Of a DNA stretch of 64,000 bases, positions 1 to 8,982 are shown piece by piece (positions within the stretch are counted from its first letter, which is position 1; each line of letters starts with the position of its first letter). The notes below the pieces were generated by a model that saw only the letters and a list, made by a program, of their open reading frames with translations, was not told where the DNA came from and did not search any database. The DNA lies in NCBI RefSeq assembly GCF_002806995.1, contig NZ_NIHE01000005.1, positions 124,001 through 188,000 on the forward strand, given 5' to 3'. A program made the position numbers and the translations under genes. The stretch is from Confluentibacter lentus. Its GTDB lineage: Bacteria; Bacteroidota; Bacteroidia; Flavobacteriales; Flavobacteriaceae.

Positions 1-43
1 CTCTAGTTACAGATTTTTAAAGATTGTATAAAAAGCTTAAAAC

Positions 44-664
44 TTATTTACCGCCTTTAGTCGTTTTTTGTTTATTTATTTCGTCTTGCAATTGGCGTCT
101 TACTTTTTGCTCACGTTCAACGGCTGTTTTGCGGTGCTCTTCAAATTCTTCTTCAATATCGGCCAGATTCTTTTTGGCTTGTCTTGTAATGTCATTGCTA
201 TTTTTAAACTTGTAGATAAATAACCCCAGCAGGATTAATAAACAAGCAATGATAAACCACATGATGGCTTTGTAACTGCCTTTACTCATTTGCATGCCAA
301 ACAAACCAATATTATCTTTTTCGCTTCGGGTATTTTCCAAATTTGTTTGGGTACTTTCTAAGCTCGACTTTAAATCTGAAATCTCTTTAGCTTGTGTGTC
401 GACAAGTATTTTGGTGTCTGCTAAATCTTTATGTACGGCTTTTAGGGAGTCTATGGTGTGGGCTTTAAGTTTGTAAAGCCAGTCCTTTTTAATGACTTTA
501 AAATCTTGGTAATTATTAGAGCGTGTTATAACATATTCAAATTGACTATCTATAGAACCTTCATCCAAGGAAAGGGTTTCTTCTTCTGTGTTATTTTGTG
601 AAAATGTTGTAAAAGAACAGGTTAAAAGAACGGCCGTAACTAGTAGGTATTTAATGCATTTCAT
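44..664 (-). CDS. Signal-peptide, coiled-coil, single-pass membrane protein of unknown function
   Basis: The 206-residue product begins with a hydrophobic signal sequence (residues 1-22) ending in a typical flavobacterial FSQ cleavage region. A heptad-like region rich in Asp, Leu, Lys and Ser follows (about 65-120), then one hydrophobic helix (about 133-152). The tail is strongly charged and ends in Lys-rich residues, which suggests a cytoplasmic coiled coil. I recognise no enzymatic motif. From memory, homologues are sometimes labelled tRNA (guanine-N1)-methyltransferase, probably carried over from a neighbouring gene; nothing here supports a methyltransferase. It lies downstream of htrA on the same strand, but a terminator hairpin separates them. 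An envelope scaffold role is only a guess. Confidence 0.8.
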   Translation of the reverse strand: MKCIKYLLVTAVLLTCSFTTFSQNNTEEETLSLDEGSIDSQFEYVITRSNNYQDFKVIKKDWLYKLKAHTIDSLKAVHKDLADTKILVDTQAKEISDLKSSLESTQTNLENTRSEKDNIGLFGMQMSKGSYKAIMWFIIACLLILLGLFIYKFKNSNDITRQAKKNLADIEEEFEEHRKTAVEREQKVRRQLQDEINKQKTTKGGK

Positions 665-738
665 TTAGGTAGATTTTAAAATGGTTATGTTTGGTTTACG
701 AAGTTAAAAAAAAATATGCTTTAATATGGACATATTTA

Positions 739-766
739 TATAAAAAGCCTCATTTTATTGAGGCTT
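739..766 (-). terminator. Intrinsic terminator of htrA
   Basis: An 8-bp perfect stem (745-752 with 759-766) has a six-base loop. Read on the minus strand it is followed by a run of T residues. It lies just after the htrA stop codon and so separates htrA from the gene at 44-664. Confidence 0.75.
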
Positions 767-799
767 CTATATATACGGTCAGAAATTTTTATTGGATGT

Positions 800-2191
800 T
801 TACCTAAAATAATAACGCTCTTTTTCTCCGTTAGTATTTACAAGCTCGATTTTTAATGGTTCGTAACGTGATAAATTCTTTATAATGTTTTGAGCATCAT
901 CAACGGAGTTTACTTTTTGATCATTTATAGCAGTGATAATGGCACCTTCTTTGACTCCATATTTTTCCCAATATTCTGCATATTTTTTACTAAACTCAGT
1001 AATTTTTACACCATGAGAAGTTTTGTATTTTTTTAATTCCTCTGGTTTGGCATTTTTCACTTGTCCCACAGTAGGAATCATAATGGTTTCATTTCTGGTC
1101 AAAGTAACATTTACGGTTTTTAAATTTCCATCCCTGTAAATTTTAAGGGTTACTACATCATCAACCCTTTTGGCACTAATATGTCCTGTTAAATCGGCAA
1201 ATTTTGATACTTTAATATTGTCGATTTCTTTAATGATATCACCTTTTTTAATGCCTGCTTTTTTAGCTCCAGAATCTTCAAGAACACTATCAACATAAAT
1301 ACCTTCGGTATCGCTAACACCAAATTCTTTAGATAAGGCGCTATTTAAAGCAGTACCACTGATGCCCAGAATGCCATTTTGTACATTACCATATTCCATA
1401 ATGTCTTCAATAACCCGACGCGCAATGTTGCTTGGTACAGCAAATGAATAACCAACATAAGACCCTGTTTGGGATGAAATAGCCGTATTGATACCAATAA
1501 GTTCTCCTCGGGTATTTACCAATGCGCCACCAGAATTTCCTGGGTTTACGGCAGCATCAGTTTGAATAAAAGATTGAGAGCTAGTACCCGATAAATCTCT
1601 AGCTTTAGCGCTTACAATACCTGCTGTAACGGTTGATGTTAAGTTAAAAGGATTTCCAACAGCTAAAACCCATTCACCAACTTTAACTTCGTCTGAATCA
1701 GCAAAAGTTATGAAAGGCAAGTCTTCATCAGCATCAATTTTTAAAAGGGCAATATCTGTTATCGGATCTGAACCTACTATTTCAGCTTTGTATGTTTTAT
1801 TGTTATTTAAAGTCACCGAAAGTTCATTTGAATTATTGATAACATGATTATTGGTAATAATATACCCATCGGCATTAATAATCACGCCAGAACCAGTCCC
1901 CATTTGAGCACGTGGCGTACTTCTTCCTAAAAATAAATCTTGTAACGACATTTGCCCGGCACTAATAGATACGTTTTTTACATGCACAACAGCATTTAAG
2001 GTGTTTTCGGCAGCGATAGTGAAATCGGGAGCTTCACTTGCTGTTGAAAAGCTAGTCGGTAAAAATGCAGGATTCGCTGGTGCGGAAGTTACAACAAGGT
2101 TGTTTTCTGGTTCTAAAAATAATTTATAGGCACCAAGTGTTAACATGCCACCTAATGCTGAAACCAATACTAAGGATAAAATCTTCTTCAT
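800..2191 (-). CDS. htrA: HtrA/DegP-family periplasmic serine endoprotease
   Basis: This 463-residue protein is a trypsin-like protease with an N-terminal membrane or signal segment (about 1-26). The catalytic triad is visible as His116 in TNNHV, Asp146 in TDIALL and Ser220 in GNSGG. Two PDZ domains follow (about 270-350 and 365-463), as in the DegP/DegQ class. Known members degrade or refold misfolded envelope proteins in the periplasm. The start is the ATG preceding the lysine-rich signal sequence. It is monocistronic as far as can be seen: a terminator follows and the gene upstream is divergent. No clear TAnnTTTG element is seen in the 120-base gap upstream of it. Confidence 0.95.
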   Translation of the reverse strand: MKKILSLVLVSALGGMLTLGAYKLFLEPENNLVVTSAPANPAFLPTSFSTASEAPDFTIAAENTLNAVVHVKNVSISAGQMSLQDLFLGRSTPRAQMGTGSGVIINADGYIITNNHVINNSNELSVTLNNNKTYKAEIVGSDPITDIALLKIDADEDLPFITFADSDEVKVGEWVLAVGNPFNLTSTVTAGIVSAKARDLSGTSSQSFIQTDAAVNPGNSGGALVNTRGELIGINTAISSQTGSYVGYSFAVPSNIARRVIEDIMEYGNVQNGILGISGTALNSALSKEFGVSDTEGIYVDSVLEDSGAKKAGIKKGDIIKEIDNIKVSKFADLTGHISAKRVDDVVTLKIYRDGNLKTVNVTLTRNETIMIPTVGQVKNAKPEELKKYKTSHGVKITEFSKKYAEYWEKYGVKEGAIITAINDQKVNSVDDAQNIIKNLSRYEPLKIELVNTNGEKERYYFR

Positions 2192-2297
2192 AATTTTCAG
2201 TTTTATTTATAGATTAACGATTAAAATTAAAAATTTATTGAACGGAAAATTCAACTTTAACGACTATTTAACAATGAAAAAAACGTTTTAATATTCA

Positions 2298-2305
2298 TAT
2301 ATTTG
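2298..2305 (+). promoter_or_regulatory. -7 promoter element of the dapF operon
   Basis: An exact TAnnTTTG (TATATTTG) ends nine bases before the dapF ATG, so the expected transcript start leaves only a few leader bases. No TTG is seen at the usual -33 distance. Its position rules out the in-frame TTG at 2303 as the start of translation. Confidence 0.6.
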
Positions 2306-2314
2306 CCCTGTATT

Positions 2315-3088
2315 ATGCAACAGATTTTTTATAAATATCAAGGAACAGGAAACGATTTTGTGATGATAGATAATCGTCAACAATCGTTCAACAAAAAAAA
2401 TGCCAAACACATTGCATTGCTATGCGACAGACGTTTTGGCATAGGGGCTGACGGACTTATTTTGCTTGAAAACCACCCAGATTTAGATTTCAGAATGGTG
2501 TATTATAATGCCGATGGTAATGAAAGCAGTATGTGTGGCAACGGCGGCCGTTGTTTAGTGGCATTTGCAAATCATTTGGGTGTTATTACTGAACATGCGG
2601 TTTTTGAAGCCATTGATGGTGTACATCATGCTACTATACATGGCGATATGGTTAGATTGCAAATGCAAGACGTTCATACTATAGAAAAACATTCAAAACA
2701 CGTTTTTTTAAATACGGGTTCACCTCATCATGTGCAATTTGAAGATCGTATAGAAGATTTTGATATTAAAACCAAGGGCGCTACCATTAGATGCGGGGAA
2801 CCTTATAATGAAGTTGGTAGCAATGTTAATTTCGTTAAAAAAATAAACGATCAAATTTTTGCCGTAAGAACTTATGAACGTGGGGTAGAAGATGAAACGC
2901 TGTCTTGCGGAACCGGTGTTACTGCTGTGGCATTGGCCATGCATGCTTTGAACGAAACCGATAAAAACTTAATTACTTTACAGGTGCAAGGTGGCGAATT
3001 GCAAGTTAGTTTTGATGTTGAAAACGGCGTTTACAAAAATGTATGGCTTATTGGTCCTGCAACGTTTGTTTATAAAGGAACCATATGA
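2315..3088 (+). CDS. dapF: Diaminopimelate epimerase
   Basis: The 257-residue enzyme interconverts LL- and meso-diaminopimelate in the lysine and peptidoglycan pathway. The N-terminal motif KYQGTGNDFV and the two Cys-containing active-site loops are present: the first in ESSMCGNGGRC, the second in LSCGTGVTAVA. The pair of cysteines acts as acid and base. I chose the ATG at 2315; an upstream in-frame TTG at 2303 lies inside the promoter element. The gene opens an operon with a GNAT acetyltransferase (ATGA overlap), mltG and a DUF2279 gene. Together with dapA at 19.5 kb it covers two steps of the diaminopimelate branch in this window. Confidence 0.96.
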   Translation: MQQIFYKYQGTGNDFVMIDNRQQSFNKKNAKHIALLCDRRFGIGADGLILLENHPDLDFRMVYYNADGNESSMCGNGGRCLVAFANHLGVITEHAVFEAIDGVHHATIHGDMVRLQMQDVHTIEKHSKHVFLNTGSPHHVQFEDRIEDFDIKTKGATIRCGEPYNEVGSNVNFVKKINDQIFAVRTYERGVEDETLSCGTGVTAVALAMHALNETDKNLITLQVQGGELQVSFDVENGVYKNVWLIGPATFVYKGTI

Positions 3089-3609
3089 TAACGTTAAAAG
3101 GAAGCGAGATTTATTTACGCGCTTTGGAGCCGGAGGATTTAGAATTTGTATATGCCGTTGAAAACGATGAATCTGTTTGGGAAATAAGTAACACGCAAAC
3201 ACCGTATTCAAAATTTTTAATCAAGGAATACCTTCAAAATGCCCATAAAGATATTTTTGAGGTGAAACAATTACGACTGGTGGTTTCGGGTTATGATAAT
3301 AATCCTTTGGGTTTGATTGATATTTTCGATTTCGATTTTAAGAATAGAAGAGCAGGTATTGGCATTTTAATTAAAGATGCAAGTAATAGAGATAAAGGTT
3401 ATGGTAGGGAAGCTTTGCAATTATTGATTAATTATAGTTTTTCGCATTTGGGGCTGCATCAATTGTACTGTAATATTTCAGAAGAAAACAAGGCCAGTAT
3501 AAAACTTTTTACCAATCAAGGGTTTGTAAATGTGGGTCTTAAAAAGGATTGGAACTATGTGAATGGTTCTTATAAAAATGAATATCTGTTTCAGCTTATA
3601 AATAATTAA
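3085..3609 (+). CDS. GNAT-family N-acetyltransferase (RimJ/RimL/SpeG-like)
   Basis: The 174-residue protein has the single-domain GNAT layout. The pattern of family motif A is seen around residues 85-115, including the acetyl-CoA pyrophosphate loop in RDKGYGREAL, and motif B follows near LYCNISEENKASIKLF. This arrangement is typical of the group that acetylates ribosomal protein N-termini or polyamines; the substrate cannot be read from the sequence. The start ATG overlaps the dapF stop as ATGA, and mltG begins on the base after its stop, so all three are translated from one message. Confidence 0.85.
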   Translation: MITLKGSEIYLRALEPEDLEFVYAVENDESVWEISNTQTPYSKFLIKEYLQNAHKDIFEVKQLRLVVSGYDNNPLGLIDIFDFDFKNRRAGIGILIKDASNRDKGYGREALQLLINYSFSHLGLHQLYCNISEENKASIKLFTNQGFVNVGLKKDWNYVNGSYKNEYLFQLINN

Positions 3610-4653
3610 ATGTATATAAAAAAGATACTTTTGGCGATCGTATTTATTGGTTTAGCAGTAGCAGCTTACTTTGCTTACTATGTTTATAATGCCATGTTTG
3701 TGTCCAATACAAACTTTAATAATGATGTCGCCTATGTGTATGTGCCAACCAATGGTACCTATGAAGATGTTAGGGAACAACTTATTCCACTTTTAAAAGA
3801 TATTGATTCGTTTGACGCCTTAGCAAAGCAAAAAAAGTACGTCACCAATATAAAAGCAGGCCGTTATGCTATTAAAAAAGGCATGAATAATAATGATATT
3901 ATTAATTCCATAAGAAGTAATAATTTGCCTTTTAATATATCATTCAACAATCAAGAATCCCTTGAAAAATTGGCAGGACGTATCAGTGCTCAAATAGAAG
4001 CGGATAGCTTATCCTTATTAAATGCCATGACCGATGAGGCATTTCTGAAAAAAAATGATTTCACCTTAGCTACAAGTTTGGGAATGTATATTCCAAATAG
4101 TTACGAATTTTTTTGGAATACGTCTGCTGAACAATTTAGGGACAGAATGTTGAAGGAATACAACAGGTTTTGGAACGACACCCGAAAAGCGAAAGCCAAA
4201 GCCATTAATTTAACGCCAACCCAAGTGATTACTTTGGCATCTATTGTTCACGAAGAATCTAAAGCGGTAGATGAACAGCCAAGAATTGCTGGAGTGTATT
4301 TAAACAGATTACGAATAGGTATGCTTTTGCAGGCAGATCCCACTTTAAAATTTGCGGCATACCAACTGCCTCAATATAAAAACACCGTTATAAAACGGGT
4401 TTTGAATGTTCATAAAGAGATAAATTCTCCTTACAATACCTATAAGAATTTAGGTCTAACTCCCGGACTTATCGCCATGCCAGATGTGTCTGCCATTGAT
4501 GCCGTTTTAAATTACGAAAAGCATGATTATCTTTATTTTGTTGCTGATGCGAAACGTTTAGGGTATCATAAATTTGCAAAGACATTGGCTCAGCATAATG
4601 CTTACGCTAGGGAATATCACGCATATTTATCATCCCAAGGTATCAATCAGTAG
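3610..4653 (+). CDS. mltG: Endolytic murein transglycosylase MltG (YceG family)
   Basis: The 347-residue protein has one N-terminal membrane anchor (about 5-26), a LysM-like region and a YceG catalytic domain. The family signature is seen as ASIVHEE, and Glu216 aligns with the catalytic glutamate of E. coli MltG; the conserved segments YLNRLRIGMLLQADPT and GLTPGLIAMP follow. The enzyme cleaves nascent peptidoglycan strands at the inner membrane and sets glycan length. It begins immediately after the GNAT stop, and its own stop overlaps the GTG of the next gene, which indicates translational coupling within the dapF operon. Confidence 0.93.
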   Translation: MYIKKILLAIVFIGLAVAAYFAYYVYNAMFVSNTNFNNDVAYVYVPTNGTYEDVREQLIPLLKDIDSFDALAKQKKYVTNIKAGRYAIKKGMNNNDIINSIRSNNLPFNISFNNQESLEKLAGRISAQIEADSLSLLNAMTDEAFLKKNDFTLATSLGMYIPNSYEFFWNTSAEQFRDRMLKEYNRFWNDTRKAKAKAINLTPTQVITLASIVHEESKAVDEQPRIAGVYLNRLRIGMLLQADPTLKFAAYQLPQYKNTVIKRVLNVHKEINSPYNTYKNLGLTPGLIAMPDVSAIDAVLNYEKHDYLYFVADAKRLGYHKFAKTLAQHNAYAREYHAYLSSQGINQ

Positions 4654-5564
4654 TGGGTTGTTATAAACTTAAATATATTTTCTGTTTCTTATTTATAACC
4701 TGTTTTTCATTTTCACAATCTAAATTAGATTCTTTTTTAACACCTAGCGATACGCTAAATATACCGAGACGAAATGCCATCACAATAAGTGAAGCGTCTA
4801 TAATAGGTGTATCCCTAATCGGTTTGAACCAACTTTGGTATGCAGATTATCCTAAGTCAAAATTCCATACCATTGATGATAGTGGTGAATGGCTTCAAAT
4901 CGATAAAGTAGGTCATGTCTTCTCTTCATATCAAATGGGGCGATTGGGAGCGCAGGCACTTCATTGGGCAGGTGTTAGTAAAAAAGACCAATTAATTTAT
5001 GGTGCTACTTTGGGTTTCGGATTTTTAACTGCTGTGGAAGTTTTTGATGGTTTTTCAGAGGAATGGGGATTTTCATGGACAGATGTTTTGGCTAATGGAG
5101 CAGGCACAGGATTGTATGTCGGACAAGAATTATTATGGAACGAACAGCGTATGATGTTGAAGTTTTCATTTCATCAAACACATTATGCGTCACAGAGTCC
5201 AAATAAACTTGGTGATGGTTTTTTGGAACAAGTTTTAAAGGATTATAACGGACAAACCTATTGGCTAAACATCAATCTGCATTCTTTTTTTAAAGAAAGT
5301 AAGATACCAAAATGGTTGGATTTGTCAGTAGGCTATGGCGCTGACGGGATGCTATCTGGATTGAAAGATATTGACAATCAGTTGTTAACAAATAATGAAA
5401 GGTACAGGCAGTTCTATGTAAGTTTTGACTTAAATTTGAGTAAGATAGAAACAAAGTCGCAAGTGTTGAGATCCATTTTGGATGTGTTTAACGTAATTAA
5501 GATGCCGTTTCCAGCCATTGAGTTTAGTAAAAAAGGTAGTGTATTTCATCTATTGTACTATTAA
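4653..5564 (+). CDS. DUF2279 (YfiM-like) envelope protein
   Basis: This 303-residue protein starts with GTG, overlapping the mltG stop by one base. A signal sequence (about 6-22, ending FSFSQS) is followed by a region with the DUF2279 hallmarks: IDKVGHVFSSY, an acidic EVFDGFSEEWGFSWTD stretch, and a glycine-rich turn. The C-terminal part is rich in aromatic residues and looks like beta structure, consistent with an outer-membrane location. Function is unknown. As last gene of the dapF-GNAT-mltG operon it may be linked to cell-wall growth, but that is inference. Confidence 0.8.
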   Translation: MGCYKLKYIFCFLFITCFSFSQSKLDSFLTPSDTLNIPRRNAITISEASIIGVSLIGLNQLWYADYPKSKFHTIDDSGEWLQIDKVGHVFSSYQMGRLGAQALHWAGVSKKDQLIYGATLGFGFLTAVEVFDGFSEEWGFSWTDVLANGAGTGLYVGQELLWNEQRMMLKFSFHQTHYASQSPNKLGDGFLEQVLKDYNGQTYWLNINLHSFFKESKIPKWLDLSVGYGADGMLSGLKDIDNQLLTNNERYRQFYVSFDLNLSKIETKSQVLRSILDVFNVIKMPFPAIEFSKKGSVFHLLYY

Positions 5565-5586
5565 AAAAGGCACATAAACGAGTAAT

Positions 5587-5617
5587 TTTGAATTAATGAT
5601 TATAATGTCTAATTTTG
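5587..5617 (+). promoter_or_regulatory. Promoter of the lysozyme-fold gene
   Basis: TTTG at 5587-5590 and TAATTTTG at 5610-5617 are separated by 19 bases, matching the Bacteroidota consensus for both -33 and -7. The leader to the ATG at 5675 is about 50 bases. Confidence 0.7.
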
Positions 5618-5674
5618 CACCCTCAAATTTTCAAGTATATTTTTAATTAAATATGCTGAAGAAATTTAAAAATT

Positions 5675-6340
5675 ATGAAGAAAAATATTGCAAGTTATCT
5701 GATTTTATCACTTACAATATGTGTTCTATTGTATGTCTCGTTGTCTTCGAAAGACACGATTGATTTTAGTAAATATTCAACAAAGGGCTTAGAGTTGATT
5801 TATACGGTAAGCCCAGAGCCAATTACTCACGAGAGCGATTTGGTGCTAAACGACGGAAACAGATTGTTTTCACCTTATCTTGGGAAATCTTTTGTAGGTT
5901 TTAAAGAAGATTTGGCCTTCAAGGAATCTAGAGGTGATTATTCTTCGGTTAACACCCTTGGGTATTTAGGAAAATACCAATTTGGAACGGAAACCTTAAA
6001 ATTGATTGGAATTTATAATCCAGCAAATTTTTTAAGCAATCCTGCACTTCAAGAAAAGGCATTTATTGCCAATGCAGAGCGTAACAAATGGATTTTAAGA
6101 CGCGACATTAAAAATTTTGTTGGTAAAAAAATCAACGGAGTTGTTATTACAGAGTCTGGTATTTTGGCGGCAGCACATTTAGCAGGTCCAGGAAGTGTTA
6201 AACATTATTTAAGAAGTTACGGTGCTCAAGACCATGAAGATAGTTATGGGACTTCCGTTCAGTATTATATCAAAAAGTTTTCTGGATATGATACGTCTTT
6301 TTTAAAGCCCAATAAAAAAGCGAAGGTGACTTCTATGTAA
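5675..6340 (+). CDS. Membrane-anchored lysozyme-fold (lytic transglycosylase-like) protein
   Basis: The 221-residue protein has an N-terminal hydrophobic segment (about 7-25). Its C-terminal half contains AFKESRGDYSSVN followed by GYLGKYQFG, then AAHLAGPGSV; this is the usual pattern of the lysozyme superfamily, with the Glu of FKES as probable catalytic acid and the KYQFG turn as the beta-lobe. It should therefore act on peptidoglycan outside the inner membrane. It has its own promoter, lies just after the mltG operon, and its terminator lies inside the 3' end of the convergent rsmI. The exact class (transglycosylase or muramidase) is unresolved. Confidence 0.72.
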   Translation: MKKNIASYLILSLTICVLLYVSLSSKDTIDFSKYSTKGLELIYTVSPEPITHESDLVLNDGNRLFSPYLGKSFVGFKEDLAFKESRGDYSSVNTLGYLGKYQFGTETLKLIGIYNPANFLSNPALQEKAFIANAERNKWILRRDIKNFVGKKINGVVITESGILAAAHLAGPGSVKHYLRSYGAQDHEDSYGTSVQYYIKKFSGYDTSFLKPNKKAKVTSM

Positions 6341-6342
6341 AA

Positions 6343-7059
6343 TTAAAATTTATGGATAATGAATATGGTAGGCCTTTTATGAAGGTCTACTTTTTTTTTG
6401 GTCCATTCGTTAACGTAAAGTGTTTTAATGAACTCTGTCGGCAATGTGATATCGCAAGCTACACAAACGCTCGTATTTTTCTCTAAAATGCTACAAATAT
6501 CTTCCAGCATTTTATTGTTTCTATAGGGAGTTTCAATAAAAATTTGAGATTGGTTGAGTTCAAAAGAGAGGCGTTCCAATCGTTTAATTTCTTTTTTTCT
6601 TTCGTCTTTGTCTATCGGTAAATAACCATTAAATGTAAAGCTTTGGCCATTCATTCCGGAACCCATCATGGCCATTAAAATAGATGAAGGCCCGACTAAC
6701 GGCACCACTTTAATATCTAGTTGATGTGCTAATTTTACAACATCGGCGCCAGGATCGGCTATACCTGGGCAGCCAGCTTCAGAAAGTAAGCCAACATTAA
6801 TGCCCATGGCACAGGATTCTAAAAACTTAGGTAATTCGGTATCTTCTGTAAACTTATTTAGAAGATATATTTTTAAGGCTGATTGTAATTTATCGGGAGC
6901 TATTTTTTTTATAAAATGTCGTGCTGTCTTTTCATTTTCAACAATAAACGTATTTGTTTGTTCAATGATGTTTTTTACGGTTACGGGCAATACGTCTAAA
7001 GGGTCGTTATCTCCTAGGGTTGTTGGTATAAGATATAGTTTTCCTTTAGCAGTATTCAT
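6343..7059 (-). CDS. rsmI: Tetrapyrrole-methylase-fold SAM-dependent methyltransferase, RsmI-type
   Basis: The 238-residue protein shows the RsmI family signature GLLSEAGCPGIADPG near residues 90-104, the N-terminal LYLIPTTLGD strand, and FIETPYRN. Known RsmI methylates the 2'-O of C1402 of 16S rRNA using S-adenosylmethionine. This form lacks the extra C-terminal domain of the proteobacterial enzyme and is the shorter Bacteroidota type, so the exact target is inferred. It is the third gene of a minus-strand run after dnaA and a low-molecular-weight phosphatase, 30 bases downstream of the latter. Confidence 0.85.
   Translation of the reverse strand: MNTAKGKLYLIPTTLGDNDPLDVLPVTVKNIIEQTNTFIVENEKTARHFIKKIAPDKLQSALKIYLLNKFTEDTELPKFLESCAMGINVGLLSEAGCPGIADPGADVVKLAHQLDIKVVPLVGPSSILMAMMGSGMNGQSFTFNGYLPIDKDERKKEIKRLERLSFELNQSQIFIETPYRNNKMLEDICSILEKNTSVCVACDITLPTEFIKTLYVNEWTKKKVDLHKRPTIFIIHKF
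6368..6399 (+). terminator. Terminator of the lysozyme-fold gene, inside rsmI
   Basis: A 9-bp stem (6368-6376 with 6382-6390, one G-T pair) is followed by nine T residues. It sits within the last codons of the convergent rsmI gene, so coding sequence doubles as a terminator. Confidence 0.75.
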
Positions 7060-7089
7060 TTGGTAAGTTTCCTAAATATTTTTTTAAAA

Positions 7090-7542
7090 TTAAAGTAAAG
7101 ACTTGGCGATTGTGGTACATGCTTCATCCAGCATTTTGTAAACGTTTTCAAAACCTTCATCACCTCCATAATATGGGTCGGGAACATCATAATTCTGATT
7201 TGGATATATTTCATTCAAGATGAATTTAACCTTGCCTTTATCGTTTTCATCCCTTGCAAGTGCTATCACATTATTATAATTGGATGCATCCATCACATAA
7301 ATATAATCGAATGTATCAAAATCAGCTACACTAAATTGTCTTCCAGATAAATTAGAAATGTCCAATCCGTACTTTCTAGCAACGGCTACAGAGCGTTTAT
7401 CTGGTGAATTACCCACATGATAATTGGCAGTGCCAGCGGAATCGACTATAAAGTTGTTATTTGGAAGCTTGGATTTTAAAATGCCTTCGGCTAATGGCGA
7501 TCGGCAAATATTACCTAGACATACCATTAAGATTTTAATCAT
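7090..7542 (-). CDS. Low-molecular-weight protein tyrosine phosphatase
   Basis: The 150-residue protein carries the P-loop CLGNICRS at the extreme N-terminus (Cys8 nucleophile, Arg14 phosphate binder) and the general acid Asp122 in VPDPYYGG, which together define this family. It is predicted to be cytoplasmic and active on phosphotyrosine or small phospho-compounds. Length is standard. It lies 12 bases downstream of dnaA and 30 bases upstream of rsmI, so the three genes probably form one transcript. No cognate tyrosine kinase is seen in the window. Confidence 0.93.
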   Translation of the reverse strand: MIKILMVCLGNICRSPLAEGILKSKLPNNNFIVDSAGTANYHVGNSPDKRSVAVARKYGLDISNLSGRQFSVADFDTFDYIYVMDASNYNNVIALARDENDKGKVKFILNEIYPNQNYDVPDPYYGGDEGFENVYKMLDEACTTIAKSLL

Positions 7543-7554
7543 GGAAAAGGAAAT

Positions 7555-8982
7555 TTAAATAGAGAGCTTTTTAGTAATATCCTCCACGTATTTTTTGAAT
7601 TGCTTATCTGTTGAAGATAAATTATCAACAGTCTTACAGGCGTGAAGCACAGTGGCATGGTCTCTTTTTCCTATTTGGGAGCCAATGCTTGCTAAAGACG
7701 CTTTAGTGAATTTTTTCGCAAAGAACATAGCCAATTGCCTTGCTTGGACAATATGGCGTTTTCTGGTTTTAGACTGTAACGTGTCAATGTCCATTTGGAA
7801 ATAATCGGACACAATTTTTTGGATATAATCTATGGAAACCTCACGTTTGGTATTCTTAACAAATTTCTCAACAATTTGTTTTGCCAAATCGATGGTAATC
7901 TCTTTTTTGTTGAAAGACGATTGGGCAATTAAAGATATAATCGCACCTTCCAACTCTCTCACATTTGTTTTGATGTTTTTGGCAACATATTCAATAATAT
8001 CATCAGGCATTTCAACACCATCACGATATAACTTGTTTTTTAAGATGGAAACTCGGGTTTCAAAATCCGGATTTTGCAATTCAGCAGAAAGTCCCCATTT
8101 AAAACGTGATAATAAGCGTTGCTCAATATCTTGCATATCAACTGGCGCCTTGTCGCTAGTTAAAATAACCTGTTTGCCGTTTTGGTGCAAATGGTTGAAT
8201 ATATGGAAGAATACATCTTGGGTTCCAGATTTTCCTGATAAAAATTGAACATCATCAATAATCAACACATCAATAATTTGGTAAAAATGAATAAAGTCAT
8301 TTCTATTGTTCTTTTTTACGGAATCAATGTATTGTTGTGTAAATTTTTCAGCAGAAATATATAAAACCGTTTTTTCAGGATATTTATCTTTAATATCAAC
8401 ACCAATAGCGTGTGCTAAATGGGTTTTTCCCAACCCAACGCCACCAAATATAAGCAACGGATTGAAAGATGTGCCACCTGGTTTTGATGCCACCGCTAAA
8501 CCAGCACTTCTTGCTAAACGATTGGAATCGCCTTCAAGGAAATTTTCAAAACTGTAATTCGGATTTAATTGCGATTCAATTTTTACATTTCTAATGCCGG
8601 GAATAACAAACGGATTGCGTAATTCTGGATTTTTATTTTGAAGTGGAATATCAACCTCTTGGGATTTCATACCACTTCTATTAGAACTCGGAATTTTTTC
8701 TGTAAATGGATGTTTATTGCCATACGTGTTTTCCATTTTTATAATGTAAACAAGTTTGGCTTTTTCTCCAAGTTCTTTTGTTAATGATACTTTAAGTATT
8801 TTTACATAGTGCTCTTCAAGCCATTCGTAAAAGAATTTACTAGGGACTTGAATGCTTAAAGCATTATCTGTAAGTTTAACGGGAATAATAGGTTCAAACC
8901 AAGTTTTATACGCTTGCGGTTGTATATTATCTTTTATAAATTCAAGACAGTTATTCCATACCGATTGCGCAGTTACACTCAT
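7555..8982 (-). CDS. dnaA: Chromosomal replication initiator protein DnaA
   Basis: The 475-residue protein has all four DnaA domains: an N-terminal helicase-contact domain (1-90), a variable linker (about 90-140), the AAA+ domain with Walker A GGVGLGKTH and Walker B DVLIIDDVQF, and the C-terminal DNA-binding helix with GKRDHATVLHAC. It opens the origin and loads helicase. The start ATG is the obvious one; the upstream gap (8983-9171) has a weak -7-like CATATTTG on the minus strand but no exact DnaA boxes, so the origin is probably elsewhere. It leads a phosphatase-rsmI operon. Confidence 0.98.
   Translation of the reverse strand: MSVTAQSVWNNCLEFIKDNIQPQAYKTWFEPIIPVKLTDNALSIQVPSKFFYEWLEEHYVKILKVSLTKELGEKAKLVYIIKMENTYGNKHPFTEKIPSSNRSGMKSQEVDIPLQNKNPELRNPFVIPGIRNVKIESQLNPNYSFENFLEGDSNRLARSAGLAVASKPGGTSFNPLLIFGGVGLGKTHLAHAIGVDIKDKYPEKTVLYISAEKFTQQYIDSVKKNNRNDFIHFYQIIDVLIIDDVQFLSGKSGTQDVFFHIFNHLHQNGKQVILTSDKAPVDMQDIEQRLLSRFKWGLSAELQNPDFETRVSILKNKLYRDGVEMPDDIIEYVAKNIKTNVRELEGAIISLIAQSSFNKKEITIDLAKQIVEKFVKNTKREVSIDYIQKIVSDYFQMDIDTLQSKTRKRHIVQARQLAMFFAKKFTKASLASIGSQIGKRDHATVLHACKTVDNLSSTDKQFKKYVEDITKKLSI

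Noticed and set aside
44-664. tRNA (guanine-N1)-methyltransferase
   Set aside because: The protein is a secreted or membrane coiled coil with no SAM-binding motif; the label would be an inherited annotation.
2303-2314. In-frame TTG start extending dapF by four codons
   Set aside because: It lies inside the TAnnTTTG element and would precede the expected transcript start.
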